From contig JADGQQ010000116.1 in NCBI GenBank assembly GCA_017881645.1, positions 1-5,293 on the forward strand: DNA of 5,293 nucleotides. Reading direction: 5' to 3'. The stretch comes from Clostridia bacterium. Lineage in GTDB: Bacteria; Bacillota; Clostridia; Saccharofermentanales; Saccharofermentanaceae. Shown here piece after piece: positions 1 to 4,873 of this stretch (positions are counted from its first letter, which is position 1; each line of letters begins with the position of its first letter). The notes beneath the pieces are model-generated. The model saw nothing but the letters and a program-made list of their open reading frames with translations, did no database searches and was not told the origin of the DNA. The position numbers were made by a program, and so were the translations under genes.

Positions 1-39
1 ATCGATGACTGCACAAATTCGAAAAACGAGGAGAATAAT

Positions 40-570
40 ATGAAGCTGTACGTAAGACAAAAGCCCCTTTCATGGACAGAAAAATTTTCTGTAATCAATT
101 CAAAAGAAGAGGACCGGTATTTTGTTGAAGGTGAGGTCTTATCCTTTGGACGCAAGCTGCACATTTACGATACGGATAAGAATGAAGTAGCCTGCGTGAA
201 GCAGAAATTTGCGAGCCTGCAGCCACGGTACGGCGTTTTTCAAAGCGGCAATAAAGTGATCGAAGTTATGCAGAAATTTACGGTTGCAAAACATAAATAT
301 GCCATTTCCGGTTCAGACTGGACGATCAGCGGAGATCTCGGCAAGCACGCCTATACGATATCCTGCAGCTACGGCAAAATCGCTGCCATTCAGATTGTCG
401 AACTCGAAGATGGCGCTTGGGTTGAACTGGATCTTTCCAATACAGTGAATGAAGCCAATATCGTGCGGGCGCTTGCGACCGTACTGGCCATCGACTGTGT
501 CGTAACGAAGAAAATGAAGAAACAATCCAAAACCAAAAAGCAATCCGATAAGAAAAGCAAGACTGAATGA
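40..570 (+). CDS. LURP-one-related (LOR/YxjI family) protein, paralog 1
   Basis: This 176-residue protein belongs to the LURP-one-related family, whose members have a tubby/scramblase-like beta-barrel around a central helix. Their biochemical role in bacteria is not established. Family signs I can see are the MKLYVRQKPLSW start followed by EKF, the YFVEGE strand (about 28-33), KLHIYD (39-44), EVACVKQKF (49-57), SDWTISGD (92-99) and a hydrophobic C-terminal helix ending LATVLAIDCV (145-154). There is no signal peptide, so it is probably cytoplasmic. A GAGGAG ribosome binding site at 28-33 lies six bases before the ATG. The last 20 or so residues form a lysine/serine-rich tail with a KKQS unit repeated twice, which paralog 2 lacks; a tail like this could bind nucleic acid or acidic lipid, but that is inference. 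By hand alignment the protein is about half identical to the product of 994-1464. Its stop TGA overlaps the ATG of a degraded third copy. The promoter lies left of the window or within the first 39 bases, where I see no clear boxes. Confidence 0.88.
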   Translation: MKLYVRQKPLSWTEKFSVINSKEEDRYFVEGEVLSFGRKLHIYDTDKNEVACVKQKFASLQPRYGVFQSGNKVIEVMQKFTVAKHKYAISGSDWTISGDLGKHAYTISCSYGKIAAIQIVELEDGAWVELDLSNTVNEANIVRALATVLAIDCVVTKKMKKQSKTKKQSDKKSKTE

Positions 571-636
571 AGCTGTACGCGCAGCAGCAGCCCTTTGAAC
601 TGGGGCGACTGCTTCGAATTTGATATTTCCAACACG
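567..636 (+). pseudogene. Internally deleted, frameshifted remnant of a third LOR paralog
   Basis: An ATG at 567-569 overlaps the stop codon of the first LOR gene (ATGA). It opens a reading frame MKLYAQQQP that copies the start of the family; bases 567-579 are identical to 40-52. One base later, in the next frame, the sequence reads WGDCFEFDISNT, which matches the C-terminal WGDSCEIDVINPT of paralog 2 and the VELDLSNT of paralog 1. At DNA level 600-624 matches 1362-1386 at 20 of 25 positions without gaps. Codon 9 therefore seems joined to about codon 122, with roughly 110 codons deleted and the frame shifted. Homology is lost after about 636. As it stands, the frame from 567 encodes only 18 residues, ending at a TGA at 621-623. 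It could be translated by reinitiation after gene 1, but it cannot make a LOR fold. Short chance similarity is the alternative reading. Confidence 0.6.
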
Positions 637-646
637 GGACATACAC

Positions 647-678
647 AAAGAGTGCGCTTCATACGAGGCGCACTCTTT
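647..678 (+). terminator. Hairpin after LOR paralog 1 and the remnant
   Basis: A perfect 11-bp inverted repeat (arms 647-657 and 668-678, AAAGAGTGCGC and its complement) encloses a 10-base loop. The 3' arm ends in TTTT, but part of that run is inside the stem and the run then stops. It therefore looks like a terminator with a weak U-tract for the transcript of the first LOR gene. It could also be a stabilising 3' end. Confidence 0.6.
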
Positions 679-687
679 TACGTTGGA

Positions 688-755
688 ATCCGCTGCACAC
701 AGGCAGCAAACATAATGACAGACGAACCGCGCGATTCTGTGTAACGAACGCGGAT
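688..755 (+). other. Possible nested RNA stem between the LOR paralogs
   Basis: Two helices can nest here: ATCCGC (688-693) with GCGGAT (750-755), and inside it ACACAG (697-702) with CTGTGT (737-742). They are separated by an asymmetric internal loop, and the apical region of about 34 bases is less structured. No coding frame of substance is seen. It may be part of a structured leader or small RNA, or a chance arrangement. Confidence 0.25.
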
Positions 756-765
756 ACTCTGATAA

Positions 766-831
766 CCCCCCCGGGCAGCCCTCAAAAACCTGTATGTCGA
801 GGCCTCCGGGACAGCCGTTTCGGGGGCTTTT
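766..831 (+). terminator. Candidate terminator/attenuator hairpin upstream of LOR paralog 2
   Basis: GCCTCCG (802-808) pairs with CGGGGGC (821-827), with one G-T pair and a 12-base loop. It is followed by TTTTG, which gives a terminator-like hairpin. The same 3' arm can also pair with the C-rich run at 768-773 (CCCCCG), so two mutually exclusive structures are possible. A near-repeat, CCGGGCAGCC (771-780) and CCGGGACAGCC (806-816), carries the duplicated 5' arms. The U-tract is only four bases long, so termination strength is uncertain. Confidence 0.4.
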
Positions 832-953
832 GCTTCTCAAAATAAATGACGTCGCAAACATATCGTTGATATCACGTAAAGCACTGTATGCCGCTGCAAA
901 AAAAGAATGTTTTCGATCCTCACAAAATAGTCCCCACGAACAAAAAAAACAGA

Positions 954-959
954 TATAAT
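954..959 (+). promoter_or_regulatory. Sigma-A -10 box for LOR paralog 2
   Basis: TATAAT is a perfect -10 element and sits 34 bases before the start codon at 994. The expected -35 position (about 931-936) reads TCCCCA, which is a poor match, so the promoter may be weak or depend on an activator. An A-rich run (942-949) fills much of the spacer. The in-frame ATG at 958 overlaps this box and so cannot be the real start. Confidence 0.55.
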
Positions 960-980
960 GATTTCGGGGGCTAGGCCCAA

Positions 981-987
981 AGGAGGG
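981..987 (+). promoter_or_regulatory. Strong ribosome binding site fixing the start of LOR paralog 2
   Basis: AGGAGGG lies seven bases before the ATG at 994. It rules in that ATG over the upstream in-frame ATG at 958, which has no such site and would lie in the promoter. Confidence 0.85.
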
Positions 988-993
988 CGTTTT

Positions 994-1464
994 ATGAAGA
1001 TGTATGTAAAGCAGAAGGTCATTTCATGGTCTGATAAATTCAATGTTAAGAACGCGGAAAAGGAAGACATGTATTTCGTCGAAGGCGAGTTTTTTTCCAT
1101 GGGCAGCAAGCTGCACATCTACAATAAATTTCGGGATGAGGTTGGATTTGTTAAGCAGAATTTCTTCAGCCTGAGGCCGCGTTTCGAAGTCTACCAGAGC
1201 GGCGTCAAATCAGCGGAAGTCATCAAGAAGTATAACTGGCTCGAACCGGAATACAATATAAACGGTCTCGACTGGACGGTCAAAGGGGATTCCAATGTCC
1301 ACGAGTATGACATAAACGGAGGGTTCGGCAAGATTGCCTCCATCAAGAGAGTCCGGTTTTTCTGGGGCGACAGCTGCGAGATCGATGTGATCAATCCGAC
1401 CGACGAATTGCTCGTTCTCGGAACCGTCCTCGCACTTGACTGCGTGAATGGCACAAGACGATAG
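994..1464 (+). CDS. LURP-one-related (LOR/YxjI family) protein, paralog 2
   Basis: This 156-residue protein is a second LURP-one-related family member, with the usual length for a bare LOR domain. It shares with paralog 1 the family start (MKMYVKQKVISWSDKF), YFVEGE (about 27-32), KLHIYN (38-43), EVGFVKQNF (48-56), LDWTVKGD (91-98), FGKIASIK (109-116) and the C-terminal LGTVLALDCV. Hand alignment gives close to half identical residues, with a three-residue gap near the C-terminus. It ends soon after the DCV motif and lacks the lysine-rich tail of paralog 1. There is no signal peptide or membrane segment. The start at 994 is chosen because the AGGAGGG site is seven bases upstream and the family N-terminus begins there. 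It has its own TATAAT box and is followed by a strong terminator, so it is probably monocistronic. The molecular function of bacterial LOR proteins is unknown. Confidence 0.88.
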   Translation: MKMYVKQKVISWSDKFNVKNAEKEDMYFVEGEFFSMGSKLHIYNKFRDEVGFVKQNFFSLRPRFEVYQSGVKSAEVIKKYNWLEPEYNINGLDWTVKGDSNVHEYDINGGFGKIASIKRVRFFWGDSCEIDVINPTDELLVLGTVLALDCVNGTRR

Positions 1465-1582
1465 GACGCACCAAGTCGTAGCCTCCGTAAAAGGCAAAGT
1501 GGCTGCCGGAGATGCCGGCGGGTTGCTCAACAAATGTAAGATGCCGTTCTGACGGCTCAGCAGGTATTCATAGAATTTATTC

Positions 1583-1633
1583 AGAGGCGGATGTCCGGAG
1601 ATGCAAATCACTCCGGGATCCGCCTCTTCTTTT
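1583..1633 (+). terminator. Strong intrinsic terminator after LOR paralog 2
   Basis: A 10-bp outer stem (1583-1592 with 1618-1627) continues, after a small internal loop, into a 6-bp inner stem (1595-1600 with 1611-1616). The loop has 10 bases, and TCTTTT follows the stem on the plus strand. It lies between convergent genes. The minus-strand side has no T-run, so it serves mainly the plus-strand gene. Between 1465 and 1582 I see no gene, only a small GCCGT/ACGGC hairpin at 1543-1556. Confidence 0.8.
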
Positions 1634-1650
1634 GTGCGGAAAAGATCGAC

Positions 1651-2034
1651 TTACGGATCCTTCGATACGATCGAGTCTTCCGATACAATCTCGTGAAAAC
1701 GTCTCGCAGCCCTGTGCAGGAAGATCGAAGCGACACAAGCGATGATGCCGGCCGCCCACTCCAGGATGGCATTATTATTTGAAAGCGCACTTGCAATGAG
1801 CGCCCATAGAATACCCCAGACCCCACTATAGAGCACGGTCACAATCCAATACCCGACCCTTGTATAGAACAGCAGCGCCATCCCGGCCGCGACCAGAAAA
1901 GCGATGATAAAGCAGAAAATCGGATGTACAATGTTCGTTGAATAGAGAAGAAGGCCGACAATGACAGCCGTCAGCAGGCTGTCCGTTGCAATGATTTTCG
2001 TATCGGAAGAACGGAGTATATGATTTTTTGCCAT
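1651..2034 (-). CDS. Small four-helix integral membrane protein, unknown function
   Basis: I do not recognise the family of this 127-residue protein. Hydropathy by eye gives four membrane segments at about residues 15-32, 36-57, 62-84 and 90-107. A short polar N-terminus (MAKNHILRSSDTK) precedes them, and a charged C-terminal tail follows (HRAARRFHEIVSEDSIVSKDP). The basic HRAARR stretch right after the last helix suggests a cytoplasmic C-terminus. Aromatic and glycine residues (YWIV, GVWGILW) are packed in helix 3. On the minus strand a GGGGG site with upstream A residues (2043-2051) lies about eight bases before the ATG, which supports this start. The gene converges on LOR paralog 2 and diverges from the lipoprotein gene. 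No catalytic or transport signature is visible. It could be a small accessory membrane subunit, but nothing in the sequence shows that. Confidence 0.75.
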   Translation of the reverse strand: MAKNHILRSSDTKIIATDSLLTAVIVGLLLYSTNIVHPIFCFIIAFLVAAGMALLFYTRVGYWIVTVLYSGVWGILWALIASALSNNNAILEWAAGIIACVASIFLHRAARRFHEIVSEDSIVSKDP

Positions 2035-2058
2035 GCGGAACGCCCCCTTTTCAGCCGG

Positions 2059-2088
2059 ATCGTATCTTCTAAGTGGATATTCCTACAA
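2059..2088 (-). promoter_or_regulatory. Candidate promoter for the minus-strand membrane protein gene
   Basis: Read on the minus strand, TTGTAG (2083-2088) and TACGAT (2059-2064) are spaced by 18 bases. They match the sigma-A consensus at about three and four of six positions. The -10 box lies 24 bases before the start codon. This is a weak match, favoured mainly by position. Confidence 0.3.
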
Positions 2089-2135
2089 ACGAAGCCTGAA
2101 TGCAATAGGGAAGGGAAAACATCATACCGCGCACG

Positions 2136-2164
2136 TTGGAATGCGAGTCCAAATCGTGTACTAT
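2136..2164 (+). promoter_or_regulatory. Candidate sigma-A promoter for the lipoprotein gene
   Basis: TTGGAA (2136-2141) and TACTAT (2159-2164) are separated by exactly 17 bases, each matching the consensus at four of six positions. A second -10-like box, TATAGT, is at 2168-2173 but has no matching -35. Either would give a leader of about 35-45 bases before the start at 2214. Confidence 0.45.
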
Positions 2165-2213
2165 GAGTATAGTTGATGTCTTTGCAAATCATGCCCGAAA
2201 AAGGAGAATTCCT

Positions 2214-2717
2214 ATGCAGAGTAAAATTCGCATAATCCTTCAGACAGCAGCCGCCGTCATCGCGGGCGGCCTCATCCTTATGGGGTCGGCAGCGTGCAGT
2301 CAGCTGCTCACACCGGTGACGACATCCGCCGCACAAGCGACAACGATTTCACAGGACGCGACCTCTCAGGACGCGACAACGGCTCCGGTCGAAAGAACGG
2401 TTCTCCTGCAGATCACGGAAACGAAAGAAGGATACAGCATCGCCGGCAAGCCCCTGCCGTCCGGAAACCAGACGAAGGAATTCACTTTGCAGGCCGATGA
2501 CAAAATATACGCCGGGCTAACGGATACAGCGGATGACAGCACAAGATGTGTACTGACGATCATTGCGGTAACGGATGACGGCGTCACCGTTGAGACCCTC
2601 GAGAACGGCAGCACCGTCCGCAGAGACCTGACCTATAACAAGGCATACGAATACACCGCATTTGCGAATCCGGATGAATACACCTATACGTATTCGGTGG
2701 AATTCAATCCTTCATAA
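2214..2717 (+). CDS. Predicted small lipoprotein or secreted protein, unknown function
   Basis: This 167-residue protein has a clear export signal: KIR near the start, a hydrophobic core to about residue 24, then GSAAC with Cys28. Cys28 is a likely lipidation site, although Ser at -3 departs from the usual Leu, so simple signal peptidase I cleavage is possible. Residues 29-57 form a Ser/Thr/Ala/Gln-rich linker containing SQDAT twice in tandem (46-55). The remaining 110 or so residues are a polar, beta-rich domain with many Asp and Thr residues, ending in YTYTYSVEFNPS. I do not recognise this domain. The start at 2214 is set by AAGGAG (2201-2206) seven bases upstream and by the signal peptide beginning there. 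The longer in-frame TTG at 2136 lies inside the promoter. No clear terminator follows before the channel gene 136 bases downstream, so some read-through is possible. Confidence 0.8.
   Translation: MQSKIRIILQTAAAVIAGGLILMGSAACSQLLTPVTTSAAQATTISQDATSQDATTAPVERTVLLQITETKEGYSIAGKPLPSGNQTKEFTLQADDKIYAGLTDTADDSTRCVLTIIAVTDDGVTVETLENGSTVRRDLTYNKAYEYTAFANPDEYTYTYSVEFNPS
2349..2377 (+). repeat. Two-copy 15-base tandem repeat in the lipoprotein linker
   Basis: CAGGACGCGAC occurs at 2352-2362 and again at 2367-2377 with a 15-base period, so the frame is kept and the SQDAT pentapeptide is doubled. It is a likely site of slippage-driven length change in the flexible linker. Confidence 0.75.
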
Positions 2718-2726
2718 TCTCTCCTT

Positions 2727-2763
2727 TTGTAAAAATATCCCCAATACAAGATCTTGTAAAAAT
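2727..2763 (+). promoter_or_regulatory. Palindrome and direct repeats upstream of the channel promoter (possible operator)
   Basis: TACAAGATCTTGTA (2745-2758) is a perfect 14-bp palindrome without a loop, which suits a dimeric regulator better than a terminator. The ten bases TTGTAAAAAT occur at 2727-2736 and again at 2754-2763, the second copy overlapping the palindrome. The element ends 16 bases before the -35 box of the channel gene, a position suited to an activator or repressor site. No regulator gene is in the window. Confidence 0.4.
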
Positions 2764-2779
2764 CATGGTATCTGACGGG

Positions 2780-2807
2780 ATGACATGTCTATTTTTCATG
2801 ATATAAT
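2780..2807 (+). promoter_or_regulatory. Sigma-A promoter of the channel gene
   Basis: ATGACA (2780-2785, five of six matches to TTGACA) and a perfect TATAAT (2802-2807) are separated by 16 bases. The predicted transcript start is near 2814, giving a leader of about 40 bases. The -35 box overlaps an 8-bp palindrome, GACATGTC (2782-2789). Confidence 0.75.
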
Positions 2808-2853
2808 ATGTTCATTTTGAATTGACCGGTGACGTCCGCAGAGGGAGAGCGAA

Positions 2854-4731
2854 ATGATTTTGAACAAGAATAAACTCAGGTATATGTTTGACAATTTGAT
2901 GTCCAAAGGGACACTGGCACTTATCGGGTGCCTGGCACTTATTACGACCGTCGTCATCGCCATCATGTCTCTGATCGTGTGGGCAACCCATTCGCTGAGC
3001 GGGGCGGATTTCCCGAAACTGATGTGGATGGGATTCATGCGCACGCTGGATTCCGGCACGATCACAGGAGACACCGGCAACGGTATATTTGTCACCAGCA
3101 TGCTCATCATCACCCTCGCCGGTATCCTCGTATTCAGCATCCTGATCGGTTTGCTGACGACCGGTCTGCAGGACATGATGGACTCCCTTCGCAAAGGGCG
3201 CTCCAAAGTTATTGAGAACAATCACACGATCATCCTCGGCTGGTCGGATCAGATATTCACCATTATTTCCGAACTGATTGAAGCCAACAGCAATCTGAAA
3301 AAATCCTGCATTGTCGTTATGGGAAATAAAGACAAGATCGAGATGGACGATGAAATCCGCAGCCGCATTCCGGATACCGGACATACAAGAATCGTGTGCA
3401 GAACCGGCAATCCGATCGATGTGAACGACATGCGCATCGTCAACATGGCAGACTCCCGGTCCCTCATTCTGATTGAAGATTCCGATGCCAATACAATCAA
3501 GGCCGTCCTCGCAATCGTAAATACCGATGGTGTGAAGGACAAAGACTTCACGATCGTCACCGTCCTGAACGACGAGAAGAATCTCGAAGTCGCGCAAATC
3601 GCCTCCCAGGGCAGAGTCGAGTATATCCTGTACAACAGCATCATTTCCCGTATTATGGCACAGACCTGCCGCCAGCCCGGCATCTCCGCCGTCTATCTCG
3701 AACTGCTGGATTATGACGGGGATGAGATGTACATCACGCCCTGTCCCGCGCTCACCGGCCGCACTTTCGGCGACGCACTGCTCTGCTTTGAAGATTCTAC
3801 ATTGATGGGCGTCAAGCACGGCGAGACCACCCAGCTCAAGCCGGCGATGGACTACGTCATCGAAGAAGGCGACGAAATCATCACCATTTCCGAAGACGAT
3901 GACAAGGTCGTCGCGCAGCTCACTGCTTCTTACACCATTATGGAAGACGCCCTCGAGACCGCGGTCATGCCCTCAAGCGCCATTCCCGAACAGATCCTGA
4001 TCCTCGGCTGGAACGAGAACGCTGCGGCGATCATTACCGAGCTCGACAACTATGTGCCCAAAGGGTCCTTCCTGGCCGTCGCGTCCGATATCGAAGACGT
4101 CGGCGAACTGTGGAACAAGACCGGCCGCACGCTCACCAACCTGCAAGTCGAATTCTATTCCGACGATGTTACCGATCGTAAGGTCCTCAATGCGCTGATG
4201 GCGAAGAACTTCCAGCATGTCGTCCTCCTCAGCGACAAGAACACGGATGACATCCAGAAATCGGATGCGAATACACTCATCACGCTGCTGCACCTGCGCG
4301 ATATCGCCGAAAAGACGGACTACGTCTTCAACACCGTCAGCGAAATGCTGGACAACCGGAACCGCCAGCTGGCCGAAGTCGCAAAGGTGAACGATTTCAT
4401 CATCAGCGAGAAGATCATCAGCCTGATGCTTGCACAAATCTCGGAGAACAAATATCTCGGACCGGTATTCCAGGATCTCTTTGATGCCGACGGCTCGGAA
4501 ATCTACATGAAGCCTGCCCGGAACTACATCAAGAAAGACATACCGGTCAACTTTGCCACCGTGGTCGAAGCCGCCAAACGCAAAGATGAAATCGTCATCG
4601 GCTACAAAATCATGTCGCAGCAGAACGACCGGAGCAAGGCGTTCGGCATCTACACGAATCCGAAAAAGTCGACCGAAGTCACCTTCACCGATGAAGACAT
4701 GCTCATTGTACTGGCCGAAGAACAGTTCTGA
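2854..4731 (+). CDS. CASTOR/POLLUX-type ion channel with two RCK-like units
   Basis: This 625-residue membrane protein is a ligand-gated cation channel of the type first known from plant CASTOR and POLLUX. In order it has TM1 (about 20-46), a pore loop with FMRTLDSGTITGDTGNG (61-77), and TM2 (78-105). A linker DSLRKGRSKVIENNH leads into the first RCK-like Rossmann unit at HTIILGWSDQ (124-133). A TrkA-C-like lobe begins near GDEMYI (289), the second Rossmann unit starts at ILILGWNEN (381-389), and a second TrkA-C-like lobe runs from GSEIYM (547) to the end. Both Rossmann units have the LGW motif typical of this family in place of the classic GxGxxG, so ordinary NAD binding is doubtful. The filter region differs from the usual potassium TVGYG, so ion selectivity cannot be read from the sequence. 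Assembly as a membrane tetramer with a cytoplasmic gating ring is inferred from the family. The AGGGAG site at 2842-2847 supports the ATG. The gene has its own promoter and terminator, so it is probably monocistronic. Confidence 0.88.
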   Translation: MILNKNKLRYMFDNLMSKGTLALIGCLALITTVVIAIMSLIVWATHSLSGADFPKLMWMGFMRTLDSGTITGDTGNGIFVTSMLIITLAGILVFSILIGLLTTGLQDMMDSLRKGRSKVIENNHTIILGWSDQIFTIISELIEANSNLKKSCIVVMGNKDKIEMDDEIRSRIPDTGHTRIVCRTGNPIDVNDMRIVNMADSRSLILIEDSDANTIKAVLAIVNTDGVKDKDFTIVTVLNDEKNLEVAQIASQGRVEYILYNSIISRIMAQTCRQPGISAVYLELLDYDGDEMYITPCPALTGRTFGDALLCFEDSTLMGVKHGETTQLKPAMDYVIEEGDEIITISEDDDKVVAQLTASYTIMEDALETAVMPSSAIPEQILILGWNENAAAIITELDNYVPKGSFLAVASDIEDVGELWNKTGRTLTNLQVEFYSDDVTDRKVLNALMAKNFQHVVLLSDKNTDDIQKSDANTLITLLHLRDIAEKTDYVFNTVSEMLDNRNRQLAEVAKVNDFIISEKIISLMLAQISENKYLGPVFQDLFDADGSEIYMKPARNYIKKDIPVNFATVVEAAKRKDEIVIGYKIMSQQNDRSKAFGIYTNPKKSTEVTFTDEDMLIVLAEEQF

Positions 4732-4754
4732 CCGGACGGATCAACGCAGTTTCC

Positions 4755-4801
4755 GGAAATGGGTGAGCCATTCGCCATAAGCGCATTATTCAGCCATTTC
4801 C
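4755..4801. other. Long imperfect hairpin downstream of the channel gene
   Basis: GGAAATGG (4755-4762) pairs with CCATTTCC (4794-4801). The stem can continue with TGA (4764-4766) against TCA (4790-4792) after one mismatch. It directly precedes the main terminator and has no T-run on the plus strand. It may protect the 3' end of a transcript, or be a remnant of a repeat. Confidence 0.4.
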
Positions 4802-4809
4802 CATAGTAG

Positions 4810-4847
4810 AAAAATGCCGCTTCATGCTTGCATGCTGCGGCATTTTT
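4810..4847. terminator. Very stable bidirectional terminator between convergent genes
   Basis: Arms AAAAATGCCGC (4810-4820) and GCGGCATTTTT (4837-4847) are perfectly complementary. Inside them CATGC (4823-4827) pairs with GCATG (4830-4834) around a two-base loop. The A-run on one side and T-run on the other give a U-tract in both directions. It therefore fits the end of both the channel transcript and the convergent permease transcript. Confidence 0.88.
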
Positions 4848-4873
4848 ATGTGCAGAAGACAAAAGCGATTCCG

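Noticed and set aside
313..861. A 182-codon minus-strand open frame running from the LOR intergenic region into LOR paralog 1
   Set aside because: It is largely antisense to the first LOR gene and the hairpin region, with no family features. The repeated GCPGG in it simply reflects the DNA repeat at 771-816.
867..874. TGATATCA palindrome upstream of LOR paralog 2
   Set aside because: Eight bases in an AT-rich region are easily found by chance, and the flanks do not extend the symmetry well.
958..993. In-frame ATG at 958 as the start of LOR paralog 2
   Set aside because: This ATG overlaps the TATAAT box and lacks a ribosome binding site. The ATG at 994 has AGGAGGG at the right distance and begins the family N-terminus.
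837..1118. A 93-codon minus-strand open frame over the promoter and start of LOR paralog 2
   Set aside because: It is antisense to a well-supported gene and its promoter, and its sequence shows no recognisable domain.
1465..1582. Possible small RNA or gene after LOR paralog 2
   Set aside because: Only one 5-bp hairpin (1543-1556) is visible, with no promoter or coding frame. It reads as an ordinary 3' untranslated stretch before the terminator.
2136..2213. TTG at 2136 as an upstream start for the lipoprotein
   Set aside because: It coincides with the proposed -35 box. The signal peptide and AAGGAG site both point to the ATG at 2214.
2812..3819. A 335-codon open frame on the minus strand, antisense to the channel gene
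   Set aside because: It overlaps a clearly coding plus-strand gene. Its translation is rich in His, Asp and Gly with no domain pattern, and it has no credible ribosome binding site.
3973..4437. A 154-codon minus-strand open frame inside the channel gene
   Set aside because: It is an antisense shadow of the second RCK-like unit, with no start signals.
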